Assembly (NCBI GenBank): GCA_963636105.1 | Contig: CAVHIG010000025.1 | Coordinates: 1-25,020 of the forward strand | Source of the DNA: CAVHIG01 sp963636105 | GTDB lineage: Bacteria; Bacillota; Clostridia; Peptostreptococcales; Anaerovoracaceae | Length of the DNA stretch: 25,020 nt | Direction: 5' to 3' | In this document: positions 1 through 6,938 of the stretch, piece by piece | Numbering within the stretch: position 1 is the stretch's first letter | How the letters are laid out: every line of letters starts with the position of its first letter | Translations under genes and position numbers: made by a program | Notes under the pieces: model-generated | Told to the model about the DNA's origin: nothing | Databases searched by the model: none | The model's input: only the letters and a program-made list of their open reading frames with translations

Positions 1-3
1 CTT

Positions 4-32
4 GCTGTCATTCAATGTTCTCTCGTGACAGC
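4..32 (-). promoter_or_regulatory. Leader hairpin next to the left window edge
   Basis: A perfect 7-bp inverted repeat (GCTGTCA at 4-10, TGACAGC at 26-32) encloses a 15-nt loop. It lies immediately downstream of the leftward promoter at 39-67, so it would be the first structure in that transcript. In rRNA operons such stems can belong to the processed leader. The gene it leads to is outside the window, so that reading is inference. Confidence 0.4.
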
Positions 33-38
33 TTCATT

Positions 39-67
39 ATCTTATCAAACTTTCAGGCCGTTGTCAA
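39..67 (-). promoter_or_regulatory. Strong leftward promoter P2 (rRNA-operon-like)
   Basis: Read on the minus strand there is a perfect -35 TTGACA (67-62), a 17-bp spacer and a -10 TAAGAT (44-39). The start of transcription would be near position 32. Together with P1 about 116 bp upstream it makes a tandem pair of near-consensus promoters, the usual arrangement of Firmicutes rRNA operons. The transcribed gene lies beyond the left edge. Confidence 0.65.
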
Positions 68-154
68 CAACTTTTTTGAAAGTTTTTTAAGATTTTTGTT
101 GCCAGTCGAACTGTAAATCACTTAACAACTTACGCGTCCAACGGAACATCAATT

Positions 155-183
155 ATGATAGCACTTCCAACCCTACTTGTCAA
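155..183 (-). promoter_or_regulatory. Strong leftward promoter P1 (rRNA-operon-like)
   Basis: On the minus strand a perfect -35 TTGACA (183-178) is followed by 17 bp and -10 TATCAT (160-155). It starts about 37 bp after the birA stop codon. No intrinsic terminator is visible between birA and this promoter, so readthrough from birA is possible. Between P1 and P2 the sequence is AT-rich with short T and A runs and no gene. Confidence 0.65.
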
Positions 184-219
184 TGGTTTTTTTGTATTTA
201 TGTCTGTTTTGCATCCGGT

Positions 220-1086
220 TTACCGGCAGCGCACTGACACTTCGCCATCTGTAAGGATTCCTACATTCCCATCAGGATATTGAACCACAAGGCCGCCGCT
301 TGGATCCACGTCTATCGCTCTGGCCGGAACGCCCCAAACAGGCTCCCCATTCTCGTCGAGACCCACGCCCTTTCCGCCGCGAGCATTTCTATATATGTAT
401 ATATCTTCGCCTATAAAGAAGCAGCGTTCTTTATATTCCGCAAGCATCTCCGCCGGCGAATATTCACCGGCTACGCATGACAAAAGCTCTTCTGCAATGG
501 AGCAGGCTAAGCTTTCACGCCCCGAAGCAGTAAAAAGTGCCGCGGAAGAGCCCGCGTCGCCACTTGCACACGCCGTTTCCGCAAGCGTCCCTGCTCTCTC
601 CCGAAGCTCCAAAGGAAAATCCGAGACCGCACCGACGCAATTTACGCCGATTCCGACAATAATATATTCCACGCCTCGCGTCCCGGCTTCAGCCTCCGAG
701 AGAATTCCGCAAATTTTCCGCCCTGAAAGGTACACGTCATTTACCCATTTTATGTCGCAATGCACGCCGCACTTTTTTTCGATCGCACGGCACACCGCCA
801 CTGCGGCAGCAGAAGTAACGCTAAGCCCTCCAAGTGAATGCGCAAGCATGTTCAAAACATCAATCTCTCCGCCGCTTATCGATGAACCGCCGCGAATTAT
901 CACGGACATATAAATGCCCTTATCCGCAGGCGAATAAAAACTCCGCTCAAGCCTTCCCTTGCCCTTTGTCTGAGTATCCGCAAGCACTACCGTCCCGTGC
1001 GGCGCACCCTCTCTCGCAAGGCGCTTTGCCTGCTCGTTTGTGGAATCTATAGTGTCATAATGGTATATTTTTGTAATTTTTTCCAT
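220..1086 (-). CDS. birA: Biotin--[acetyl-CoA-carboxylase] ligase, monofunctional
   Basis: Makes biotinyl-AMP and attaches biotin to the lysine of biotin carrier proteins such as those of acyl-CoA carboxylases, in the cytoplasm. With the chosen start the protein has 288 residues. The biotin/ATP loop is GKGR (about residues 42-45; the family usually has GRGR). KWVNDV (113-118, usually KWPNDV), GRKICGIL (122-129) and GIGVN (145-149) follow. The catalytic domain begins at residue 1, so the N-terminal DNA-binding domain of E. coli BirA is absent and it should not act as a biotin repressor. I chose the ATG at 1086 over the in-frame ATG at 1092 because GAGGA (1098-1094) lies 7 nt from the former and only 1 nt from the latter. 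It follows clcA by 10 bp and should be co-transcribed. A copy of the dispersed 12-mer (571-582) encodes Ala-Glu-Thr-Ala in a variable loop. Confidence 0.9.
   Translation of the reverse strand: MEKITKIYHYDTIDSTNEQAKRLAREGAPHGTVVLADTQTKGKGRLERSFYSPADKGIYMSVIIRGGSSISGGEIDVLNMLAHSLGGLSVTSAAAVAVCRAIEKKCGVHCDIKWVNDVYLSGRKICGILSEAEAGTRGVEYIIVGIGVNCVGAVSDFPLELRERAGTLAETACASGDAGSSAALFTASGRESLACSIAEELLSCVAGEYSPAEMLAEYKERCFFIGEDIYIYRNARGGKGVGLDENGEPVWGVPARAIDVDPSGGLVVQYPDGNVGILTDGEVSVRCR
571..582 (-). repeat. Dispersed 12-mer copy in birA
   Basis: Minus-strand GCGGAAACGGCG, an exact match to the word GCGGAAAC[G/T][G/T]CG found 13 times in the window. It is preceded by T and encodes Ala-Glu-Thr-Ala in a poorly conserved loop of BirA. 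Confidence 0.7.
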
Positions 1087-1096
1087 CGGCATGTCC

Positions 1097-2842
1097 TCAC
1101 AATATCATTTTTTTGCACTTTTCAGCGAGGATTTTCTCGAGCTCGTAGACCTCATCCTCGTTGCAAAGTACCACCATCGTGTCTCCGCCCTTTATTCTCG
1201 TACTTCCGGAAGGCACGATTTCTATGCCGCGCCGCTTTATGCCCACTATCAGCATTCCCTTTGGCAAATTAAGATCTGCGACCTTCTTTCCGTCGGCAAT
1301 GGAGCCGATATATACAGGCGTATCCACGAGCACCTTGTCCGGCTCGCTTGCCGCTGCCGCTTTCTTTCTGCGTTCGTTTTTCAGGGCCGCCTTGTCTGCC
1401 GCGGTTCTTTTGCCGAGCTTTCGATTCCTTATTTTTCCTTCCCTGCCTTTTACAGGTGCAGCACTATCGTCCGCAAAGACCTCGCTTCCTTTTGCGGAAA
1501 CGTCGTCGCTTTTTGTGGAAATGTCGTCGTTTTTTGCGGAAACGGCGCCGGCTTTCTTATTTGCGAGGAGTCTCTCGAGGAGCTGGTCGTATATAGGAAT
1601 TCCTCTCAAAAGATCAGCCGTCACATAGGCGGCAAGAGCCGCAAGCGAAAGCGTCATCAAATGTGAGAGACTTCCCGTCATTTCGGAAATCAATATTATA
1701 CCAGTGATAGGCGCACGCACTATCGCCGCGAAGTAGCCTACCATGCCAATAATTACAAAATTTACAAGATATTCACTGCCGAGTCCAAAGGGCTCCGCCA
1801 CGCATTGGTAAAAAATACCTCCGATAAGGGATCCCATTACAAGAAGCGGCAGAAATATCCCTCCCGGCGTCCCGGAACCAAAGCTTGCCATTGAAAAAAA
1901 GTATTTAAGCAAGAAAAGCAGCGCAAGTCCACCGAGCGCAAATCTTCCCTCAGCCACAAATTCTACAAGGTTTGAGCCTCCTCCGAGGACATATGGATAA
2001 AACATTCCGAATATGCCCGCCAGCATGCAAGGCAAGAGTATCCGCGCGGACGGATTTGCAAGCCTGCCATAGATGCCTTGCGCGGCCTTTATAGATTTAT
2101 TGTACAGGACACCCATCGCGCCGAGGATCACACCGCAAACAAAAACAAGCCCGTAATACTTAAGCGGCAGCATTTCCGGCGCATCTATATTGAAAATCGG
2201 CGAGAGACCGAAGACATAACGGCACACGAAATCGGCGCTGATGGCAGCAGCCATTGTCGAGAGCAGCACCTCCTCCGAAAAATTCTTATGCAATTCTTCC
2301 AGTGAAAATACTACGCCTGCAAGCGGTGCGTTGAAAGCCGCCGCAAGACCGGCTCCCGCGCCGCAGGTCATGAGCAATTTTTCCTCGGTTTTTAAGTTCC
2401 TTTTGAGCCTCGAAAAGCCCTTTCCTACCATGGCTCCGAGCTGAATGCTCGGACCTTCTCTGCCTACCGAAAGTCCGCTGCCTATAGCGACCACTCCACC
2501 GATAAATTTCAATGTAAGCACCTTGTACCATGTGGTTTTTATCTGGCCTTCCATCTCTCCCTTTACCTGCGGAATACCTGAACCGGAAGTTTGAGGTTCC
2601 ATTTTCACTATAAAAGCGAGCAGCATCGCCACTGCGCATAAAATAAGGAAGAAGGCTGCTGTGAGTATTATTTTTTGTGAAGCGAGCTCACGCAGCATCT
2701 CCATCCATGCCGTGACCTCATCTATAGCTATTCTAAAAAGCACCACCACGGCTCCCGCCAAAAGTCCGACCGCAATACCCTCTAAAATCAATATATAATG
2801 TAATTTCTTTGCACGCTCGAGAGTGCTTCTTACCTGATTCAT
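1097..2842 (-). CDS. clcA: ClC-family Cl-/H+ exchanger with C-terminal TrkA-C (RCK-C) domain
   Basis: Integral membrane protein of 581 residues that exchanges chloride for protons. The selectivity motif GSGIP is at 87-91 and the gating glutamate is E129 in GREGP (127-131). The internal proton-transfer glutamate is E183 in SLEEL, and the Cl--coordinating tyrosine is kept in GIPIYDQLL near residue 410. Retention of both glutamates indicates an exchanger rather than a channel, and GSGIP argues against the fluoride-specific CLC-F subfamily. A hydrophilic linker (about residues 422-490) made of Ser/Ala/Lys/Asp-rich repeats joins the membrane part to a TrkA-C domain, a fold that in other Firmicutes can bind nucleotides such as c-di-AMP. 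Its ATG is preceded by a weak AGGA. Likely expressed from the leftward promoter at 3075-3103 through a roughly 225-nt structured leader. Confidence 0.93.
   Translation of the reverse strand: MNQVRSTLERAKKLHYILILEGIAVGLLAGAVVVLFRIAIDEVTAWMEMLRELASQKIILTAAFFLILCAVAMLLAFIVKMEPQTSGSGIPQVKGEMEGQIKTTWYKVLTLKFIGGVVAIGSGLSVGREGPSIQLGAMVGKGFSRLKRNLKTEEKLLMTCGAGAGLAAAFNAPLAGVVFSLEELHKNFSEEVLLSTMAAAISADFVCRYVFGLSPIFNIDAPEMLPLKYYGLVFVCGVILGAMGVLYNKSIKAAQGIYGRLANPSARILLPCMLAGIFGMFYPYVLGGGSNLVEFVAEGRFALGGLALLFLLKYFFSMASFGSGTPGGIFLPLLVMGSLIGGIFYQCVAEPFGLGSEYLVNFVIIGMVGYFAAIVRAPITGIILISEMTGSLSHLMTLSLAALAAYVTADLLRGIPIYDQLLERLLANKKAGAVSAKNDDISTKSDDVSAKGSEVFADDSAAPVKGREGKIRNRKLGKRTAADKAALKNERRKKAAAASEPDKVLVDTPVYIGSIADGKKVADLNLPKGMLIVGIKRRGIEIVPSGSTRIKGGDTMVVLCNEDEVYELEKILAEKCKKMIL
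1473..1556 (-). repeat. Four tandem 21-bp repeats carrying the dispersed 12-mer, in the clcA linker
   Basis: Starting at 1473, 1494, 1515 and 1536 the plus strand reads GCAAAGACCTCG, GCGGAAACGTCG, GTGGAAATGTCG and GCGGAAACGGCG, an exact 21-bp period. The second and fourth match the 12-mer consensus exactly; the others are degenerate. The repeat encodes heptads of the form SAKnDDi, STKSDDV, SAKGSEV, so the reading frame is kept. It lies wholly in the flexible linker between the channel and the TrkA-C domain. Confidence 0.75.
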
Positions 2843-2902
2843 TTTCCTGCTGTATTCCTTTTCCTGTGATTTTTTATTATATTCTTTATATTCTCTTTTT
2901 CT

Positions 2903-2931
2903 TTGACTTTCTTTTAGAGATGTTGTATAAT
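2903..2931 (+). promoter_or_regulatory. Rightward distal promoter for the acyltransferase/acyl-CoA synthetase operon
   Basis: TTGACT (2903-2908), 17-bp spacer, perfect TATAAT (2926-2931). Transcription would start near 2938, just before the self-complementary element at 2943-3069, and run on to the gene at 3320. It faces the leftward promoter at 3075-3103. Confidence 0.6.
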
Positions 2932-2942
2932 GTGCTCAAGAA

Positions 2943-3069
2943 AAGGATTACCGCTTTTGGTCAGGCGGTTTCGTCCAAATTGGAAGAATAACCGTCAAAC
3001 TCTTTTGTTTGGCGGTTGTTACTTATTTGCGCTTTTGCTTTTCTCTAAGACCGCCTAGCGATAATCCTT
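2943..3069 (-). ncRNA. Self-complementary structured element (leader or small RNA candidate)
   Basis: A 127-bp block folds on either strand. The outer helix is AAGGATTACCGCT (2943-2955) with AGCGATAATCCTT (3057-3069), 12 of 13 pairs. After a 7-nt bulge a second helix pairs AGGCGGTTT (2963-2971) with AAGACCGCCT (3047-3056). After a large internal loop a terminal hairpin pairs AACCGTCAAAC (2990-3000) with GTTTGGCGGTT (3007-3017). The arms at 2963, 2990, 3011 and 3051 can also pair in the alternative order 1:2 and 3:4, which would allow switching. On the minus strand the predicted RNA 5' end (about 3068) coincides with the outer helix, and the 3' side is followed by TTTTCTT. I recognise no known riboswitch in it. 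A 6S-like outline or a miniature inverted-repeat element are alternatives. Confidence 0.45.
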
Positions 3070-3074
3070 ATCAA

Positions 3075-3103
3075 ATTCTACCACGTCTTTTTCTGCTTGT
3101 CAA
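3075..3103 (-). promoter_or_regulatory. Leftward promoter for the clcA-birA operon
   Basis: On the minus strand: perfect TTGACA (3103-3098), 17-bp spacer, TAGAAT (3080-3075), with the extended -10 TG one base upstream. Transcription would begin near 3068, at the outer helix of the structured element, and give clcA a 5' leader of about 225 nt. Confidence 0.6.
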
Positions 3104-3191
3104 AGCTATCTCTTGTATCTCATGTTCTTGCCTAGAGTCCGCGAAATCCGCCCGAATCTGCTGAATCCTCTAAGCTCACCGCAACTACGAT

Positions 3192-3220
3192 TTGTATTTT
3201 TTCTCACTTTATGATAAAAT
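3192..3220 (+). promoter_or_regulatory. Rightward proximal promoter
   Basis: TTGTAT (3192-3197), 17-bp spacer, TAAAAT (3215-3220). Predicted start near 3227, which rules out translation from the in-frame ATG at 3221 on this transcript and leaves a leader of about 90 nt. The stretch 3104-3191 between the promoters shows no gene or clear structure. Confidence 0.45.
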
Positions 3221-3319
3221 ATGTTTCCAGAGTTATCAAATGCCGCCGTTTTTTGTTTGCCTGATAATTTGATGGGGCAAAGCAGTGACGCAAGGCGGCG
3301 GATTGGAGATTTTTTACTT

Positions 3320-4234
3320 ATGAGTTATACTTCGACAGGAAAGAAAAAATGGGGAGATAAGCGCGACGCAAGGCTTGTACGCGGTCTCGACGGCCTGCAT
3401 GCATATATGCCGCACATGATGCCAAAGCGCACGGATTCTGAGTGTTACCTGCACAAGGAGATCGATGTGACAAAGCTCCTGGAATATATAAAGGCGCATA
3501 ATGATGCGAGCACGGACGAAAACGGCGAGCTCGACCCGCAAAAGAAGCTTACGGTTTTCCATGCCATAGTCTACATGACAGCAAAGATCATCAAAGAAAG
3601 ACCGATTCTCAATATGTATATCAATGGCCGCAGATTCTATCAAAGGGATAAGATCAGCCTGTCCTTTGTAGCCAGGAAGCGCTTTGTCGATCATTCAGAG
3701 GAAGCGCTTATGGTACTCTTCCCGGAGGAGAATTATACACTTTCTGATTTTACATCAAAAATCGTCGGAGAAGTACATCATGCTCGTAAGGAAGGGGAAG
3801 ATTACGGGGCCGATTCCACGCTAAACATCCTCGCGAAGCTTCCAAGATGCGTAATGATGTTTGTACAATGGATTTTGAAAACCATGGACTGGTATGCAGT
3901 GCTTCCTAAACCACTTGCTGAGATGGATCCGGGTCACACCACCGTACTCCTTTCAAACCTCGGCAGCGTAGGCTGTGACGCCGTTTACCACCATCTGAAC
4001 AACTTCGGCACAAATGGCATAGTAATCACAATCGGAAAAATCCATAAAGAAGTAAAAATAGACGAAAACGGTGACACAGATGTTAGAGACATGATGGCTC
4101 TGGGCATTACGATTGACGAGAGGCTCGGAGACGGCTTCTACTTTGCGCGTTCCATGAAGCTTTTCGAATATTTCGCAGAGAACCCGAAAAAAATGGAGCT
4201 GCCGCTTGATGAGCCGCTGGATTTTAAATATTAG
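3320..4234 (+). CDS. E2/CAT-fold acyltransferase homologue without lipoyl domain
   Basis: A 304-residue protein resembling only the catalytic domain of 2-oxoacid dehydrogenase E2 acyltransferases (chloramphenicol-acetyltransferase fold); there is no lipoyl or peripheral-subunit-binding domain. The C-terminal signature, usually DHRxxDG, reads D266-E-R-L-G-D-G272, so the catalytic His position is Glu267 while the following Asp-Gly is kept. Either the family uses another base or it is not a classical acyltransferase. The ATG at 3320 is chosen because GGAG (3305-3308) precedes it and because the upstream in-frame ATG (3221) directly abuts a -10 box. It is followed after 81 bp by an acyl-CoA synthetase, suggesting that the synthetase supplies the acyl-CoA. 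No E1 or E3 gene is near, so a dehydrogenase complex is unlikely. The family call is firm; the substrate is unknown. Confidence 0.75.
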   Translation: MSYTSTGKKKWGDKRDARLVRGLDGLHAYMPHMMPKRTDSECYLHKEIDVTKLLEYIKAHNDASTDENGELDPQKKLTVFHAIVYMTAKIIKERPILNMYINGRRFYQRDKISLSFVARKRFVDHSEEALMVLFPEENYTLSDFTSKIVGEVHHARKEGEDYGADSTLNILAKLPRCVMMFVQWILKTMDWYAVLPKPLAEMDPGHTTVLLSNLGSVGCDAVYHHLNNFGTNGIVITIGKIHKEVKIDENGDTDVRDMMALGITIDERLGDGFYFARSMKLFEYFAENPKKMELPLDEPLDFKY

Positions 4235-4315
4235 CGCAAAGCCGCCAGTGCCCCAGACCCTGCGACTCACAAATCACAAGATAAGAACGAATATAAACAG
4301 AGAGGAAAATGCGTA

Positions 4316-6406
4316 ATGAGTTTTTTCACAGGTCCATTACGCAAGATACAAAAAATGACAGCAAAACACGAACTTGCCCCGCATCTTAAGTTTTACGGAG
4401 ACACGCCGGCTCATCTCAATTACCCGGATTGCTCCATGATAGACCTTATAGAAAAAAACGCAAAAGCGTGGCCAAATCTCTACGCCCACCAATTTTTCGG
4501 CGCAAGGAGAAAATACAGGGAATTTATAGAGGATATACACACCTGCGCAAAAGCTCTGCGTGCCATAGGAATACAAGCTGGTGACAAGGTGACCATTTGC
4601 ATGCCTAATACCCCGCAGGCACTTGTAATGTTCTACGCGATAAATAGAATAGGCGCTATCGCAAACATGGTGCATCCGCTCTCGGGCGAAGAGGAAATTG
4701 CCTTTTTCCTCAATTTCAGCAAGAGCAAGGCCGCCATCACGCTTGAGCAATTTTATCCGAAATTTGCAAACATCCGTGACAAAACAGCCATACAGCATCT
4801 CATCATAGCGAGCGTAAAAAACGGCATGCCGCGCTCTGTCAAAATGGGCTATGAGCTCACACAGGGCAGAAAAATAAGCGTGCCGACGGATGCCAACGTT
4901 ATATGGTGGAAAAACTTCATGAAGCTTGGCAAGTCATACAAGGGAGATTACCTCGTGCACAAGAAGGGCAGCGATGTGGCAGCCATACTCTACAGCGGAG
5001 GTACCACAGGCACCATGAAGGGTATAGAGCTTACAAATCTGAATTTCAACGCACTTGCCATGCAGACAGCCGCAGCCGGTCAATGCCTGCACGCAGGTCA
5101 TACCATGCTCGCCATCATGCCGATTTTTCACGGCTTTGGCCTCGGTGTCTGCATACACACGATGCTGGTCGCCGGCGCAAAATGCCTGCTCGTACCGCAG
5201 TTTACGGTAAAGACCTACGCTGCGCTCCTCAAAAAGCACAAGCCGCACTACATCGCAGGCGTGCCGACCCTATACGAAGCTCTCCTTCGAATGGAGGGAA
5301 TAGACGGCCTCGACCTCTCACAGCTTGAAGGCGTATTTTCCGGCGGAGACAGTCTCTCACCCGAGCTCAAGCACAAGGTTGACGACTTCTTACGCGCACA
5401 CGGCGCAAGCGTGCAGGTGCGTGAGGGCTACGGAACAACAGAATGCGTCACAGCAAGCTGTCTCACCCCGCCAAACGACTACCGCGAGGGCAGTATCGGA
5501 ATTCCATTTCCGGATACATATTACAAAATTGTCATTCCTTCCACAATAGATGAGGTCGAATATGGCCAGGTCGGCGAAATCTGCCTGACCGGACCTACCG
5601 TGATGGCCGGCTACCTCGACAATCCGAAGGAGACCATGCAGACATTGCAGCTCCACGACGACGGCCGCATATGGCTGCACACCGGCGATCTCGGCTCCAT
5701 GGACGCGGACGGCTTCATATATTTCAAACAGAGGCTCAAGCGCATGATCGTCACCAGCGGCTACAATGTCTACCCTTCGCAGCTTGAAAACATCATCGAC
5801 TCGCACCCGGCAGTACTCATGAGCACTGTCATCGGCGTCAAGGACGACTACAAGATACAAAAGCCGAAGGCCTTCGTGGTGCTTCGCCCGGGCTACACTC
5901 CGACTGAGCAGATTCAAAAGAGCATCCGCGAGCACTGCGCCCGCAACATGGCAAAATACGCTATTCCATACGAATTCGAATACCGCGATTCCCTTCCGAA
6001 GACGCTTGTAGGTAAGGTCGCATATCGCGAGCTCGAAAAAGAAGAGGCCGCAAAGCATTCTGCCTCTCATATTGCGGAAACTGCGCAGGCACCTGGTAGC
6101 GCGCGGCTTTCGGAAAACGGCGACGTTTCCGCAACCGCGACAACTACAGCAACTGCGGAAGCTACCTCAGCCTTCTCTATTTCGGCCTTGTCAGATGCCG
6201 CGGCAGTCAAGCTGAAATCGCATGCGGCGGCAAAGGAAGCAAAGGCAGCAGCAAAGAAGGCCTGGCAGCAGGCCGGAAAGCTCGAAAGAGCCTCAAGACT
6301 CGACGCGCGCAAAGCGGTACGGGCAGCCGCAAAAGCCGCAAGACTCCAAAAGATAGCTGAAGAGAAAAAAGCCAGAAAAGAAAAGAGAGCGGCAAAGAAA
6401 AAATAA
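4316..6406 (+). CDS. AMP-forming acyl-CoA synthetase (ANL family) with Ala/Lys-rich tail
   Basis: Activates a carboxylic, probably fatty, acid to acyl-AMP and then acyl-CoA. All adenylate-forming signatures are present: ATP loop YSGGTTGTMKGI (about 222-233; the usual second Ser of the loop is Gly), EGYGTTE (about 374-380), TGDLG, the hinge RLKRMIVTSGYNVYP, and PKTLVGK with the catalytic lysine near residue 565. The enzyme core ends near residue 575, the usual length for this family. About 120 further residues follow: first Ala/Thr/Ser-rich, then an almost pure Ala/Lys/Arg segment ending in Lys-Lys-Lys, predicted helical and strongly basic. No signal peptide or membrane segment is evident. AGAGG (4301-4305) lies 10 nt before the ATG. 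Second gene of the operon with the E2-like protein. Two copies of the dispersed 12-mer lie in the tail. Confidence 0.88.
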   Translation: MSFFTGPLRKIQKMTAKHELAPHLKFYGDTPAHLNYPDCSMIDLIEKNAKAWPNLYAHQFFGARRKYREFIEDIHTCAKALRAIGIQAGDKVTICMPNTPQALVMFYAINRIGAIANMVHPLSGEEEIAFFLNFSKSKAAITLEQFYPKFANIRDKTAIQHLIIASVKNGMPRSVKMGYELTQGRKISVPTDANVIWWKNFMKLGKSYKGDYLVHKKGSDVAAILYSGGTTGTMKGIELTNLNFNALAMQTAAAGQCLHAGHTMLAIMPIFHGFGLGVCIHTMLVAGAKCLLVPQFTVKTYAALLKKHKPHYIAGVPTLYEALLRMEGIDGLDLSQLEGVFSGGDSLSPELKHKVDDFLRAHGASVQVREGYGTTECVTASCLTPPNDYREGSIGIPFPDTYYKIVIPSTIDEVEYGQVGEICLTGPTVMAGYLDNPKETMQTLQLHDDGRIWLHTGDLGSMDADGFIYFKQRLKRMIVTSGYNVYPSQLENIIDSHPAVLMSTVIGVKDDYKIQKPKAFVVLRPGYTPTEQIQKSIREHCARNMAKYAIPYEFEYRDSLPKTLVGKVAYRELEKEEAAKHSASHIAETAQAPGSARLSENGDVSATATTTATAEATSAFSISALSDAAAVKLKSHAAAKEAKAAAKKAWQQAGKLERASRLDARKAVRAAAKAARLQKIAEEKKARKEKRAAKKK
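6074..6132. repeat. Two opposite-facing dispersed 12-mer copies in the acyl-CoA synthetase tail
   Basis: GCGGAAACTGCG at 6074-6085 on the plus strand and GCGGAAACGTCG on the minus strand at 6121-6132. The first encodes Ala-Glu-Thr-Ala and the second Asp-Val-Ser-Ala, so the two orientations produce different peptides in the same unstructured tail. A one-off variant (TCGGAAAACGGCG) lies between them at about 6110. Confidence 0.7.
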
Positions 6407-6410
6407 AATT

Positions 6411-6446
6411 AAAAAGCAGGCGGCTTGCAAGCCATACCTGCTTTTT
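6411..6446. terminator. Bidirectional intrinsic terminator between convergent operons
   Basis: Stem AAAAGCAGG (6412-6420) with CCTGCTTTT (6437-6445), enclosing the small self-complementary GGCTTGCAAGCC. It ends in a T run on the plus strand, and the minus strand gives GCCTGCTTTTTAATTTT. It sits between the converging synthetase (stop at 6406) and ridA (stop at 6459) and can serve both. Confidence 0.85.
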
Positions 6447-6458
6447 TTATATACGTTT

Positions 6459-6839
6459 TTATCCGATATAAGCTATAGCCTCGATCTCTATGAGCGCGTC
6501 CTTCGGAAGTCTGGCTACCTCTACAGCGGAGCGCGAAGGATATGAACCCTCAGTGAAGAACTTTGCGTATACGGCGTTCATCGCAGCGAAGTCGTCCATG
6601 TTTTTGATGAAGCATGTGGTCTTGATGACCTTGTCCATGGATGCGCCGGCGGCCTCCATGATGGCCTTTACGTTTTTGAGGGACTGCTCAGTCTGGGCCT
6701 CTATGCCCTCAGGAATTGCGCCTGTTGCAGGGTCGATAGCCACCTGACCGGACGCGAATACGAAGTCTCCTACGATATTTGCCTGTGAATATGGGCCGAT
6801 AGCAGCCGGTGCTTTCTCTGTCGATACAATCTTTCTCAT
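6459..6839 (-). CDS. ridA: RidA-family reactive enamine/imine deaminase
   Basis: Hydrolyses the 2-aminoacrylate-type enamines released by PLP enzymes, sparing them from inactivation. The 126-residue protein is of normal family length. It keeps the arginine that holds the substrate carboxylate in YPSRSAVEVARLP near the C-terminus, and the family-typical GPYSQA and FASGQ near the N-terminus. The start at 6839 is chosen over the in-frame ATG at 6866 because GGAGGAG lies 6 nt upstream of it, and MRKIVSTEKAP is the usual N-terminus. It follows tyrS after 99 bp that hold a terminator-like hairpin. In the same neighbourhood, the PLP-dependent OrtB is a possible source of reactive intermediates, which is inference. 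Confidence 0.92.
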   Translation of the reverse strand: MRKIVSTEKAPAAIGPYSQANIVGDFVFASGQVAIDPATGAIPEGIEAQTEQSLKNVKAIMEAAGASMDKVIKTTCFIKNMDDFAAMNAVYAKFFTEGSYPSRSAVEVARLPKDALIEIEAIAYIG

Positions 6840-6876
6840 TTTGATCTCCTCCTTGTATAAACTCATGTAAAAGCAT

Positions 6877-6909
6877 AAAGAGCCAGCCGGAATTCCGGCC
6901 GGCCTCTTT
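6877..6909 (-). terminator. Hairpin downstream of tyrS
   Basis: AAAGAG (6877-6882) pairs with CTCTTT (6904-6909) around an inner GCCGGAATTCCGGC stem. On the minus strand the stem is followed by TTTATGCTTTTA, a moderate T tract. No convincing promoter lies between it and ridA, so it may attenuate rather than stop transcription into ridA. Confidence 0.55.
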
Positions 6910-6938
6910 ATTATTATTTGGCTGATTATTCTTTTTTC

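Noticed and set aside
395..913. Long open frame on the plus strand opposite birA, and similar frames opposite clcA, prmC, korB and korA
   Set aside because: They lie wholly opposite well-supported genes, lack good ribosome-binding sites and domains, and reflect codon composition of the real gene.
2843..3103. A fluoride or other known riboswitch upstream of clcA
   Set aside because: I could not match the fluoride, c-di-AMP, c-di-GMP, manganese or T-box consensus to the structured block, and the ClC protein has the chloride-type GSGIP and GREGP motifs rather than those of CLC-F. It remains an unassigned structure.
3221..3319. A longer start (ATG at 3221) for the E2-like protein
   Set aside because: The ATG directly abuts a -10 box (3215-3220), lies upstream of the predicted proximal start of transcription, has no ribosome-binding site, and the extra 33 residues do not look like the family.
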